A DNA stretch of 64,000 bases from Athalassotoga sp049965695. Lineage in GTDB: Bacteria > Thermotogota > Thermotogae > Mesoaciditogales > Mesoaciditogaceae. The position numbers and the translations under genes are program-made. Under the pieces are notes generated by a model that was not told where the DNA came from, made no database searches, and saw only the letters and a program-made list of their open reading frames with translations. Shown piece after piece: positions 8,529 through 16,863 of the stretch. The stretch is from assembly GCF_049965695.1 (NCBI RefSeq), contig NZ_JBMFWB010000006.1, positions 22,050 to 86,049 of the forward strand, written 5' to 3'. The number at the start of each line of letters is the position of its first letter. Within the stretch, counting starts at the first letter, position 1.

Positions 8529-10704
8529 TCCAAATAAAAAGATAGACATTGAGGAGATCCTTAAAAATCTCGAAAATTACAGGCCGCGCAGGCGCGGGTG
8601 GACGTGGAGAAAGCCTTGGAAGGGTAAGATGGACGGCTATGAATATATGCAAGCAAGTGAACCTTTAAAAAATTCGATTTCATTACCAGCGGCACACTAT
8701 TTTGATAACATAGATCCTCAACCCGATCTTGTCATAACGAGTGAAATAGCATCCGGAAGATTTGAAGACGATATCAGAAGGATGAGAATGGCTGCGTGGC
8801 ATGGAGCCGATCACATAATGGTTATAAGAACTTTGGGTCAATCACATATAGACGGACTTATGGAAGGCACTCCCGAAGGAATTGGCGGTATACCCATAAC
8901 GAGAAAACAATTGAGGGCAACAAGAAAAGCGCTTGACCTGATAGAGGATGAAGTTGGAAGACCTGTTAACTTTCATTCTTACGTAAGTGGAGTTGCCGGT
9001 CCTGAGATAGCCGTGCTTTTTGCCGAAGAAGGGGTAAACGGTGCGCATCAGGATCCGCAATACAACGTTTTGTACAGGGGAATAAATCCAGTCAGGTCTT
9101 TCGTGGATGCAGCGGTGGCAAAAAAGGTAATGTCGTGGGCCGGTATGCTTCAAATAGACGGTGCCCACAACGCGAATGCTTCTGCAAGAGTTTCGTGGAA
9201 AATAATGCCGGAATTACTTGTTCAACATGGCATAAATTGCCTTTATTCCGTTAAATCTGGCATGAAAAAGGAAAACATAGCCTTATCGACTGTACCGCCT
9301 ACAGCAGCGCCAACACCTGCGATGCGGATAAATTTACCTTACGCCGTTGCGGTAAGAGAACTCTTCAAAGGATACAGATTTCGTGCACAGATGAACACAA
9401 AATACATAGAATCGGATCTCTTCGATGCAACACGCATGCACATGATAGATGCCTTCGTCACAAGGCTTACAGGTGCACATCTTCAATCAACCATAACGCC
9501 GGATGAAGGCAGAAATGTGCCATGGCACATAAATTCGATTCGAGGCATCGAAACCGCGAAACATGCACTTGTCGCGTTAGACGGTCTTACAGAGTATGTC
9601 AAAATAGACAAAAAAAAGATAAACGATAAGGTAAGAGAATTAAAGATGCGTGCGATTCTTATGCTCGAAGAGATAATAGAGGTTGGAGGATATTTTGAAG
9701 CCGTCGAGCAAGGTTTTTTTGTGGATAACGGTTATTATCCGGAAAGAATCGGAGATGGCATAAAAAGAAAAAAAGATGGAGAAATAGCCGGAAACACTGT
9801 TGTTCCGCGTGACAAAGATTACATGGCACCCGTGTGTGAGCATTTCGGCTACAACAACCTGCCTAAAGGAATAAAGAAGCCATGCGATTTGATAGGAGGC
9901 TGCACGCTTTGTAAGCCGGAAAAGATAAAATACATAGATGAACTGGATGAAACAGACAACGTTTCTTTAAGACTCAAAGCAGATGAAGAATTAAATGACA
10001 AAGGTCTTATAAAGCCTGAAGTTGAATGGTCGAATGACGGGACCATCCAACTGGATATGACCTTCGCGGCAAATGAAGAGATCGCAGAAGTGGCAGCGAT
10101 GGAAACGGCAAAGCGTTTAGGCTTAACGGACATAAACGTCATTCACAAAACAGTACTTCACCCGTCTGAAGGTACTTACGTTGAGATAAAAGGTAAGATT
10201 CCATTTGAAATAGACACAAAAAATCTCAAGATGCCCGAAAAAATAGATGTACTCCCAGATGATGAGATAACAAAATTTTTCAAAGATCATGAGATAAGTG
10301 TCGTTGCCGGAACGGTTGGAAATGATGAACATTCGGTCGGTATGAGGGAAATATTGGACATAAAGCACGGAGGCATAGAAAAATACGGCATAAAATATGT
10401 CTACCTCGGAACGAGCGTACCGGTGGAAAAATTGCTTGACGCCGCAATAGAGACGAATTCTGTGGCAGTCCTTGCATCCATGATAATAACCCACAACGAC
10501 GTTCACATTCACAACATGCGTAAATTAAGCGATCTCGCGATAGAAAAAGGTGTAAGAGACAAACTCATACTCATAGCGGGAGGCACTCAAATAACAAACG
10601 ATCTTGCAAAATCTGCCGGAATGGATGCCGGTTTTGGAAGAGGTACGCATGGTGCGGATGTTGCAAGTTTTCTTGTAAAAGCACTTACAAAAAAATTGAG
10701 GTGA
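8512..10704 (+). CDS. oraE: D-ornithine 4,5-aminomutase, large subunit
   Basis: Catalytic subunit that binds PLP and adenosylcobalamin. The 730 residues include a TIM-barrel part (about 100-400) and a C-terminal Rossmann-like B12 domain. The base-off cobalamin motif DxHxxG is present as DEHSVG, with His at 607. Eleven residues later Lys 618 (LDIKHGG) takes the place of the PLP lysine, the same His-to-Lys spacing as His618/Lys629 of the clostridial enzyme, so both cofactor sites look intact. ATG 8512 lies in the end of oraS; ATG 8521 is an alternative. An ornithine racemase, needed to make D-ornithine, is not in this cluster. Confidence 0.95.
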   Translation: MVEMLDPNKKIDIEEILKNLENYRPRRRGWTWRKPWKGKMDGYEYMQASEPLKNSISLPAAHYFDNIDPQPDLVITSEIASGRFEDDIRRMRMAAWHGADHIMVIRTLGQSHIDGLMEGTPEGIGGIPITRKQLRATRKALDLIEDEVGRPVNFHSYVSGVAGPEIAVLFAEEGVNGAHQDPQYNVLYRGINPVRSFVDAAVAKKVMSWAGMLQIDGAHNANASARVSWKIMPELLVQHGINCLYSVKSGMKKENIALSTVPPTAAPTPAMRINLPYAVAVRELFKGYRFRAQMNTKYIESDLFDATRMHMIDAFVTRLTGAHLQSTITPDEGRNVPWHINSIRGIETAKHALVALDGLTEYVKIDKKKINDKVRELKMRAILMLEEIIEVGGYFEAVEQGFFVDNGYYPERIGDGIKRKKDGEIAGNTVVPRDKDYMAPVCEHFGYNNLPKGIKKPCDLIGGCTLCKPEKIKYIDELDETDNVSLRLKADEELNDKGLIKPEVEWSNDGTIQLDMTFAANEEIAEVAAMETAKRLGLTDINVIHKTVLHPSEGTYVEIKGKIPFEIDTKNLKMPEKIDVLPDDEITKFFKDHEISVVAGTVGNDEHSVGMREILDIKHGGIEKYGIKYVYLGTSVPVEKLLDAAIETNSVAVLASMIITHNDVHIHNMRKLSDLAIEKGVRDKLILIAGGTQITNDLAKSAGMDAGFGRGTHGADVASFLVKALTKKLR

Positions 10705-10709
10705 TAAAA

Positions 10710-11867
10710 GTGAAAATACTTTTCAAAAATGCGAATGTCATACCTATAACCTCTGAGCCTTTTAAAGGAGATGTACTCATCGAAAACGGAAAGATCAAGT
10801 CCACAGGAAAAACAGAAAAAAGAGGAAATGACGTTGAAGTTATTGACTTAGATGGTAAATATCTGTTACCTGGATTCATAGACGCACATTCTCACATAGG
10901 CCTATGGGAAGAAGGAGTCAACGAGCCTGTCTCATCCGATGGCAACGAATGGACAGATCCTGTAACGGCAGATGTAAAAGCAATCGACGGATTCAATCCA
11001 GAAGATACCGCCATAGAAAGAGCACTTTCCGGAGGAATAACAACTGTCATGATAGTGCCGGGAAGTGCAAATCCGGTTGGAGGTCAGGGCGCTATAATAA
11101 AATTCAAATCTAAAATTGTGGATGAGATGATAATAAGAGAACCTGCCGGATTGAAAATGGCCTTTGGAGAGAATCCAAAAAGAGTCTACGGGGATCAAAA
11201 AAAGACTCCATCAACAAGATTAGGTGTAGCAGCCATCATAAGAACTTATTTCACAAGAGTGCAAGATTACATGAAGAAAAAAGAAAACGCTCAAAAAGAA
11301 GGCAAAACTTTCGTTGAGAGAGACTTAAAATTAGAAGCGGGCGAACGCGTTTTAAGAGGTCAGATGCCTGCAAGAATCCATGCTCACCGTTACGATGATA
11401 TACTTACAGCCTCAAGAATAGCAGAAGAATTTGGATTCAAATTCGTTATAGAACACGGCACCGAAGGTTACAAGATCGTCGATACCCTTAAAGCGAAAAA
11501 GATTTCTGTTGTGGTTGGACCGCTTTTGACTTTCAGAACGAAGCGAGAATTAAAAGACATGACTATGGAATCGATAAAGATATTGAACTCAAATGGCATA
11601 TTAACGGCGTTGATGTGCGATCATCCCGTTATTCCCCTTGAATACGCCTCCGTTCAAGCAGCAGCGGCGATGAGACAGGGTGCAAAAGCGGAAGACCTTT
11701 TGAAAATGCTTACCATAAATCCAGCAACGATTCTTGGCATCGAAAACAGAGTCGGATCGATAGAAAAAGGAAAAGATGCCGATGTGGTTGTCTGGAGCGG
11801 ACATCCATTTGACATGAAATCAAGGGTTGAAAAGGTGTACATAGAAGGTAAAAAGGTTTTTGAATAA
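10710..11867 (+). CDS. Metal-dependent amidohydrolase (imidazolonepropionase-like)
   Basis: Hydrolase of the amidohydrolase superfamily, 385 residues, with the first metal motif DAHSHIG near residue 55. Further candidate metal ligands are in HAHRYDD and VIEHGTEG, with the catalytic Asp at CDHPVIPL. The C-terminal strand block KDADVVVWSGHP is typical of the family. The exact substrate cannot be read; a cyclic amide or N-acyl amino acid would fit a cluster devoted to amino-acid fermentation. GTG 10710 is chosen because GAGGTGA lies 5 bases upstream; GTG 10701 overlaps that ribosome site. The gene is between oraE and recN and shares their direction. Confidence 0.85.
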   Translation: MKILFKNANVIPITSEPFKGDVLIENGKIKSTGKTEKRGNDVEVIDLDGKYLLPGFIDAHSHIGLWEEGVNEPVSSDGNEWTDPVTADVKAIDGFNPEDTAIERALSGGITTVMIVPGSANPVGGQGAIIKFKSKIVDEMIIREPAGLKMAFGENPKRVYGDQKKTPSTRLGVAAIIRTYFTRVQDYMKKKENAQKEGKTFVERDLKLEAGERVLRGQMPARIHAHRYDDILTASRIAEEFGFKFVIEHGTEGYKIVDTLKAKKISVVVGPLLTFRTKRELKDMTMESIKILNSNGILTALMCDHPVIPLEYASVQAAAAMRQGAKAEDLLKMLTINPATILGIENRVGSIEKGKDADVVVWSGHPFDMKSRVEKVYIEGKKVFE

Positions 11868-11879
11868 GAAGAGGCATAG

Positions 11880-13418
11880 ATGATACTCGAATTACACGCG
11901 AAAAATTTTGCCCTTTTTGAGGATATAGACATAGAATTCTCAGATAAGATGAATGTTATAACCGGGGAAAGTGGTTCTGGGAAATCACTTTTCCTTTCTA
12001 TTTTAAAATCCCTGCTTGGAGAAAAAAATGAATTTTTGACAGAAAAAAGTGAAGTAGAATCACGTTTCTTGATAAACGGAGAAGAATTCGTGATAAATCT
12101 AAAAATAAGTCCATCAAGGATGAGCGCAAGGTTGAACGGTGAGATGATAACACTTGCAGATTTGAAAAATCATGTCGGCGGCTGGATGGATATACACAAT
12201 CAAGGTATCTCTCAAATTCTAAAAGATCCAAAAAATCATACAAATTTTGTGGACATATTTTCATCGGGCATTCAGGAACAACTCAAAAAATACAGAATAC
12301 TTTACAATAGATATGTTGAAATTTCGAAGTTCATAAAAACCAACGAATCTACCAATCCTGAAACAGAAATAGAAAATATCTCTCAGGAAATTTCGAATAT
12401 AGAAAAATTCTTGATCTCAGACGAGGAATATAACGTTATCAGAGATGAATATAAAAGGCAATCCGGAATTGTCGATATTCTAAAGATGATAAAAGAAACA
12501 GAATATCTCGTCTGGGGAGAAAATGGAATTGAACCTATCCTTGGATTGGTTTTAAAAGATGTAAAAGAAATGGAAAAAATAGATAAGCATCTGCCATTCT
12601 TGAAGATGATTGAAGAAATCAAGGCATCCTTGATGGATCTCAAAAAGAATTTCACCGATTATGCAAATTCTCTTGAATTTGATCAAGAAAAACTCTATGA
12701 TTTGGAAGAAAAAATTAATCAAATAGAAAAATTGAAAAGAAAGTACGGTCCGAGACTTTCAGATGTAAATGAAAGATTGGAAGAATTGAAAAAAAGGTAC
12801 GAACAGTTGAATGAAGTAAATATCCGATTGAAAAATGTCCGGGAAGACTTTGCCGATTTGACGGATCAGATGAAACAAATAGCGCTTGAAATAAAGCAAA
12901 TGCGTGGATTAGCCGCAGAAGCACTTGTAAAACGCATAAATGAGAATCTCGAAGATCTCTCGATGCAAAATGCCCACATTTCTTTCATTCAGAAAGAGAC
13001 CGATTTTACACAAAATGGCAAAGATCAAATTGAATTCACCGGATCCATGAACCTGGGAATGCCCGAAACTTCGGTATCAAAGATAGCTTCAGGCGGAGAA
13101 ATTTCACGGCTTTACCTTGCGATAGAATCATCGATAAGCGGTAATTTACCAATTTCGACCCTTGTTTTTGACGAAATAGAAACAGGAATTGGGCCACGAA
13201 CTTCAGACGTTGTGGCAACAAAAATGAAAGAAATATCCAAAAACACTCAGGTAATAGTCATAACTCATATGCCGCAGATAGCGGCAGTGGCCGACAGACA
13301 TTTCAAAGTGCAAAAATATCAATCAAATGGCAGCACTTACTCTACCATTAACGAAATAAACGGCAAAGAAAGACACGCAGAGATAAAGGAAATGTTTGGT
13401 AAAATGCCAAATCAGTAA
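11880..13418 (+). CDS. recN: DNA repair ATPase RecN (short form)
   Basis: SMC-like ATPase involved in double-strand break repair. Walker A GESGSGKS is at residues 29-36 and a long coiled coil covers about 130-350. The ABC signature ASGGEISRLYLA is near residue 403, and Walker B VFDEIETGIG with its D-loop is near 427, followed by a switch His in VITHMPQIAA. At 512 residues it is shorter than the 550 to 570 of most RecN proteins, because the coiled coil is reduced. It is the last gene of the long plus-strand run. Beyond it comes a spacer and a change of strand. Confidence 0.9.
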   Translation: MILELHAKNFALFEDIDIEFSDKMNVITGESGSGKSLFLSILKSLLGEKNEFLTEKSEVESRFLINGEEFVINLKISPSRMSARLNGEMITLADLKNHVGGWMDIHNQGISQILKDPKNHTNFVDIFSSGIQEQLKKYRILYNRYVEISKFIKTNESTNPETEIENISQEISNIEKFLISDEEYNVIRDEYKRQSGIVDILKMIKETEYLVWGENGIEPILGLVLKDVKEMEKIDKHLPFLKMIEEIKASLMDLKKNFTDYANSLEFDQEKLYDLEEKINQIEKLKRKYGPRLSDVNERLEELKKRYEQLNEVNIRLKNVREDFADLTDQMKQIALEIKQMRGLAAEALVKRINENLEDLSMQNAHISFIQKETDFTQNGKDQIEFTGSMNLGMPETSVSKIASGGEISRLYLAIESSISGNLPISTLVFDEIETGIGPRTSDVVATKMKEISKNTQVIVITHMPQIAAVADRHFKVQKYQSNGSTYSTINEINGKERHAEIKEMFGKMPNQ

Positions 13419-13631
13419 AAACAGCACGTGGCAGGCAGCTGACGGTGCGTGGAAATACAGACATTCTTCCGTCATCCTGAAATCGATTCAAGATCTCATT
13501 TAAATGTGATTCCGGTTCTTCGGCCAGAATGACAGATCGGCGGAAAACATGATGATGAGGAAGCCGATGCTTTGCGAGATGGGCTTTGTCAAATTCTCTT
13601 GTAAGCAGTGCATTATAGACATAAAATCTGT
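13419..13631. repeat. Spacer with an imperfect inverted repeat
   Basis: This gap after recN holds no gene that I can support. From 13470 to 13534 the ends CGTCATCCTG and CAGAATGACAG are imperfect inverted copies of each other, like the ends of small non-coding palindromic elements. Just before it, at 13425-13436, is the word ACAGCACGTGGC, which occurs again inside the repeat at 37094-37105, so this spacer probably contains decayed repeat material. Confidence 0.4.
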
Positions 13632-13808
13632 TTAGATCATCTCTTCGTCTGTTCGAAGAACAAAGTCTGCGTGGAGATCTGCTATGCGTATGTCTTTTAT
13701 CTCTTCCGAAAGACTTTCAACTGTCTCGGAACTCACGCCTACAAATTCGGCGATTTCTTTCGGAGATATGTGAGACAGGTATTTCAATATCACATCTTTG
13801 TATGGCAT
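13632..13808 (-). CDS. Small helix-turn-helix-like protein, 58 residues
   Basis: A short open frame with a clear ribosome site (GAGAGGTGATCT before the ATG at 13808). The protein begins MPYKDVILKYLSHISPKEIA and continues with EFVGVSSETVESLSEEIKD, which has the spacing of a winged or simple helix-turn-helix (first helix SPKEIAEFV, turn G, recognition helix SSETVESLS). It ends LRTDEEMI. No family was recognised. It lies 54 bases downstream of the exported hypothetical gene on the same strand and may be its partner. Confidence 0.55.
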   Translation of the reverse strand: MPYKDVILKYLSHISPKEIAEFVGVSSETVESLSEEIKDIRIADLHADFVLRTDEEMI

Positions 13809-13862
13809 AGATCACCTCTCATATCTATCGCTTGGACTTTAAATATCGCTTGATGCCGGCTT

Positions 13863-14294
13863 TCAGTGAAAGTATCCCAGATTGATTCCGAAGATCGGGG
13901 CGTGTCGTATTCCGTAAAATGAATAGATTCCGTTTAAAGGTATAAATGCCAGCGGCAGATATAATCCTATGTATAACCCCGACTGGCTTATGTAATCAAT
14001 TCCGGTATCCAGATATGGTATTACCAAAAGCACTGTCCCGAAGTTTATGTATGCATCAAAAACATCAGGCTTGATTGGCATGAGATACCTTTTGAAATAA
14101 TATCCCATCTGAAATGGATTAAAACCTTCAAAGCCGTATGTGGATATCTTTGAAAATATAGGTACAGGAAGGGGAAAGCCGTTCAACGGCATATCTATGT
14201 CTATATCTGTTGTGTATTTCCAGCATGAACCAAATGCGCTTATCGAGAGTAAAAGTACAACTGTAAAGATAGCAACTTTCGAAAGCAAATTCAT
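13863..14294 (-). CDS. Exported hypothetical protein
   Basis: The 143-residue protein has an N-terminal signal peptide (basic MNLLSK, hydrophobic AIFTVVLLLSISAFG, then SCW). The Cys after the signal could be a lipoprotein Cys, but the lipobox (SAFGSC) is imperfect. The mature part is rich in aromatic residues, Pro and Gly (NPFQMGYYFKRY, GLYIGLYLPLAFIPL), which suggests a membrane-associated or outer-surface protein. No family recognised. GGTGATGGG lies before the ATG. It stands at the edge of the toxin-antitoxin island. Confidence 0.55.
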   Translation of the reverse strand: MNLLSKVAIFTVVLLLSISAFGSCWKYTTDIDIDMPLNGFPLPVPIFSKISTYGFEGFNPFQMGYYFKRYLMPIKPDVFDAYINFGTVLLVIPYLDTGIDYISQSGLYIGLYLPLAFIPLNGIYSFYGIRHAPIFGINLGYFH

Positions 14295-14319
14295 CCCATC
14301 ACCAATTTAACTTCCCAAT

Positions 14320-14796
14320 TCAGTTTTTAGCTTCAATAATCCGCAAAAATGATTCCGGATCAAAAGTTATTTCTTTTTTCATTGCTTTATTGGCCAATTT
14401 TGCAAATTCCTTATCTCTCGTTACCAACAAAGTAGGTAACCTAACAGATATGCCAAGATAAACAACATCAAACGAATCCAATCCATACTTTGATTGCAGA
14501 TTGAATCCCGTTATCATATCAGTTGCATCTGGAAGTATAACCTCAAAATTATTTATTTTTTGTAAATCAGTAAGAGTTTTTTCTATTTCCGAGTAATTCC
14601 ATTTTTTGCGCCTTCTGAGCATAAACCTTATTTCCATAAGATTCACGATCGTTGTATAGAGATTTACTTTTCCTGCTTCAACTTTCTTGAGTATTTTATA
14701 TGGACTTTCCCATAAAACTTCCCCCTCAGGTGTAACTTCTTTGCATAACCAATTGAGAAGTACGTCTGTATCTAACAATGCTTCAATATTTTCCAT
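14320..14796 (-). CDS. PIN-domain ribonuclease toxin
   Basis: The 158-residue protein has the PIN fold acidic residues: first Asp in ALLDTDVLLNWL, a central Glu in the NLMEIRFMLRRR helix, Asp in YGLDSFDVVYLG and a last Asp in LVTRDKEFAKLA. This is the arrangement of VapC-type RNases that cut tRNA or other structured RNA. Its ATG overlaps the end of the upstream antitoxin frame, the usual layout of antitoxin first and toxin second. The antitoxin is frameshifted here, so the toxin may be poorly translated, neutralised from elsewhere or inactive. Confidence 0.8.
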   Translation of the reverse strand: MENIEALLDTDVLLNWLCKEVTPEGEVLWESPYKILKKVEAGKVNLYTTIVNLMEIRFMLRRRKKWNYSEIEKTLTDLQKINNFEVILPDATDMITGFNLQSKYGLDSFDVVYLGISVRLPTLLVTRDKEFAKLANKAMKKEITFDPESFLRIIEAKN

Positions 14797-14954
14797 ATCC
14801 AGTTTTCCGTAATTCTTTTAAAATCTGAGTACTTGTTTTTTCTTCTGCCCATTCGAATTTACCAAGAAGCTTATCCACGATATTTGTTTTTTTTGTTCAC
14901 TTTAGCTTTATACCCAAGATTGTCCATGAAATTAATCAAATCCTTTATTTGCAT
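14783..14954 (-). pseudogene. Antitoxin of the PIN toxin, frameshifted at an A8 run
   Basis: From ATG 14954 (after AAGAGGCGAG) the frame reads MQIKDLINFMDNLGYKAKVN and then stops after a run of eight A (T8 at 14887-14894 on the plus strand). If one A is removed, translation continues as KKTNIVDKLLGKFEWAEEKT and on to TGYGKY, with TGA at 14783-14785. That is about 55 residues and overlaps the PIN toxin start in the normal coupled manner. It is either a decayed gene, a site of ribosomal or polymerase slippage, or a base-calling error in a homopolymer. Confidence 0.6.
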
Positions 14955-15009
14955 ATATCTCGCCTCTTCTTTTTTAATTCTAAGCATTTAAGACATTATA
15001 CCAAATACC

Positions 15010-15189
15010 CTACCAGTTCGCTTTCGACAGATCTTTTGCAACCTCTTCATCTGTCAACTGCAAATATTTATGTGTTGTTGAAAGGCTCGCATGGCCTAAC
15101 ATTCTCCGGATACTCTCAATATTCGTCCCGTTCTTAAAAAACAAAGTCGCAGCCGTATGCATGAGCGTGTGAGTATAAATCGGTTTTTT
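15010..15189 (-). pseudogene. Degraded second copy of the recombinase 3' end
   Basis: Reading from 15189 to 15010 gives KKPIYTHTLMHTAATLFFKN, NIESIRRMLGHASLSTTHKY, then LSKANW and a stop. This is the last 59 residues of the recombinase encoded at 15704-16495, at roughly 84 percent identity by eye. The catalytic Arg of the HxLRH motif is Met here, so the fragment is not functional. It has no N-terminal half. It begins 17 bases after the RelE gene stop, so the RelE cassette is bracketed by two recombinase 3' ends. Confidence 0.85.
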
Positions 15190-15206
15190 ATCGTTGAATA
15201 TTCACT

Positions 15207-15458
15207 TTATCTATAGACATCCCGTCGAGGGCCTATATGCAAAATATTTATCTCTTTTTTTGGCTCATTGATTTCGTATATGATTCTGTATCCTCCGCAA
15301 CGGATACGCCATCCTTCTCGTCCATGTAACTTTTTGCATCCATAAGGCCTCGCATTTTCCTGCAAGGAGAATATCTTTTCCTTTATCTTGTCATAATCAG
15401 TTTCAGAAAGCTTCGAAAGTTCTTTGAAAGCTTTCTCCAGAATGAATATCTTATACAC
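15207..15458 (-). CDS. RelE/ParE-family toxin
   Basis: The 83-residue protein is a compact RelE fold: an N-terminal strand MYKIFILEKAFKELSKL, two helices, then KLHGREGWRIRCGGYRIIYEI and a last strand NILHIGPRRDVYR. The Arg/Tyr-rich centre and the terminal RRDVYR are typical of RelE-type mRNA interferases. It overlaps its antitoxin by 8 bases, antitoxin first. The pair lies between the complete but interrupted recombinase gene and the recombinase 3' fragment. Confidence 0.87.
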   Translation of the reverse strand: MYKIFILEKAFKELSKLSETDYDKIKEKIFSLQENARPYGCKKLHGREGWRIRCGGYRIIYEINEPKKEINILHIGPRRDVYR

Positions 15459-15654
15459 TTCTTTTTTCTTCTATTTTCCTGGTTGCTTCATTAAATGGGA
15501 TAAATTTCCCACCGGATCTTTCGAATTTCTTTGCCTCATCGTAGGCTTTTATGGATTCAAGTTCTTCGGAATTTTTCAACATCTTTTTATATTCTCTTAT
15601 ACTTAAGATAACACTTACAACTTTGCCTTTTTCATCCACAACTTGTTGTGGCAT
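15451..15654 (-). CDS. Antitoxin of the RelE toxin (Phd/YefM-like)
   Basis: Sixty-seven residues starting MPQQVVDEKGKVVSVILSIR followed by EYKKMLKNSEELESIKAYDE, a Phd/YefM-like N-terminal strand-helix pattern with an acidic C-terminal tail that would wrap the toxin. ATG 15654 is preferred to ATG 15678, because AAGGAAGGTGG lies 5 bases before 15654. Such proteins bind their own promoter, so autoregulation is expected but no operator was identified. Confidence 0.75.
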   Translation of the reverse strand: MPQQVVDEKGKVVSVILSIREYKKMLKNSEELESIKAYDEAKKFERSGGKFIPFNEATRKIEEKRSV

Positions 15655-15703
15655 AAAACCACCTTCCTTGATAAACATTATCCTATCTATATTTTAACAG
15701 ATA

Positions 15704-16495
15704 TCACCAGTTTGCTTTCGAAAGATCCTTTGCAACCTCTTCGTCTGTCAGCTGCAAATATTTCTGTGTCGTCGAAAGGCTCGCATGGCCTAACATCCTT
15801 CGGATGCTTTCAATGTTCGTGCCGTTCTTAAGATACAAAGTGGCAGCCGTATGCCTAAGCGTATGAGGATGAATAGGTTTCTTTATCCCTGCCTTATGTG
15901 CGAGATCCCTGACAAGCAGTTCAACCCTTCTCCTAGATATCTCAAACAACGGATCTTCAAGCGGGATCCCGCGGATATAGCCTTTCAAAAGCTTGACAAG
16001 TGACTTATCAACGATTGGAATGCGTCTGTCCTTTTTACCCTTCGTATGCCTTATCAGAATAAAGGTTATTCCGTTATCTTCGAGCACATCTCCTACGGTC
16101 AGCCCTAAAACTTCTGCCAGCCTCAGACCAGCCCTTAACATCAACTCTATGAGCAATCTGTCACGTTTGGGATTCCTTGTCCTTGATGCCTCCTCTAACA
16201 AAGCCTTTGCCTACGGTTGTGTGAGCACAAATGGAAGTGGTTGATTAACCCTTATAGGTGCAAGATTAAGAGGCTCTTCTTTGAATTTGTAGTAGTTTAT
16301 CAAAGAAGCGCGCTTTCTCATCAAAGTGGAATTGGTGCATCCTTTGCGTTTGAGATCTTCTAAATAACTTTCGGGATCAAGATTAGAATCTAAAAATTGC
16401 CGTACGTCGGACACGAATGCTTTAACGGAATTGTCGGCGAGTCCTCTTGAGACAAGATGGGACTCAAAGGAATGAACATCGTAAATTTTAGGCAT
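15704..16495 (-). pseudogene. Tyrosine recombinase (XerC/D-like), interrupted by one amber codon
   Basis: The N-terminal SAM-like core-binding domain (MPKIYDVHSFESH through NLAPIRVNQPLPFVLTQP) ends at TAG 16211-16213. The very next codons, AKALLEEASRTRN, continue in the same frame to the catalytic domain. Catalytic residues look complete: Arg in GLRLAE, Lys in KGKKDRR, HTLRH, GHAS and the Tyr nucleophile in TTQKYLQL. A single Gln or Glu codon changed to TAG would explain it, so the original protein had about 263 residues. The start 16495 has AGGAG 9 bases upstream. It could be a recent null allele or, less likely, produce two chains that assemble. Confidence 0.85.
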
Positions 16496-16534
16496 GAAAG
16501 TCATCTCCTGAATATATTTTACCAGATGTACCAC

Positions 16535-16562
16535 AAAAAAGCCCTTTTTATAAGGGCTTTTT
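16535..16562. terminator. Bidirectional terminator hairpin
   Basis: AAAAAAGCCCTT pairs with AAGGGCTTTTT around a short loop. The stem is GC-centred with A and T runs on both sides, so it can stop transcripts from either strand. It lies just upstream of the recombinase and insulates the recombinase cassette from what lies to the right. Confidence 0.7.
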
Positions 16563-16863
16563 CCAGTTTCAATCTATGTCAAGCAAACATCATAAGGGGG
16601 TAACTTTATTAATTAGACGAAATCAGTATACTTATGTTCAAAAGGCGACCTTTTATATGGGCCGATAAAAATAACGAGGCCCATACGGGCCCCTTTAATC
16701 TGTTAGGAGAAAATCATACTAAAAAATTATACCATAAATTAAGTATCCTCGCATAGAGGATCCTCTTTTGTATAAAGTCAAGTAAAAATTGATCCACTGC
16801 GCCCATTAAAAGTGATCCGCTGATTTAAATCGAATCCATTTCTTTTCTTCAAAATTTACGCCC
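16563..16863. other. Spacer without a gene, one GC hairpin
   Basis: No coding frame could be supported in these 300 bases. A small hairpin GGCCC-ATAC-GGGCC is at 16678-16691. The stretch 16790-16830 contains two similar words, TTGATCCACTGCG and GTGATCCGCTGA, about 17 bases apart, which look like the remains of an end of a mobile element, although no transposase is present. Confidence 0.35.

Noticed and set aside
13608..13853. Plus-strand open frame of 81 codons in the recN spacer
   Set aside because: It is the complement of the small minus-strand gene at 13632-13808, which has the better ribosome site and protein pattern.
14949..15137. Plus-strand open frame across the recombinase fragment
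   Set aside because: It is the antisense shadow of the recombinase 3' copy; a similar shadow exists over the full gene.
16786..16832. End of an insertion sequence in the spacer right of the recombinase
   Set aside because: Two similar words are present, but there is no transposase, no matching partner end and no target duplication.
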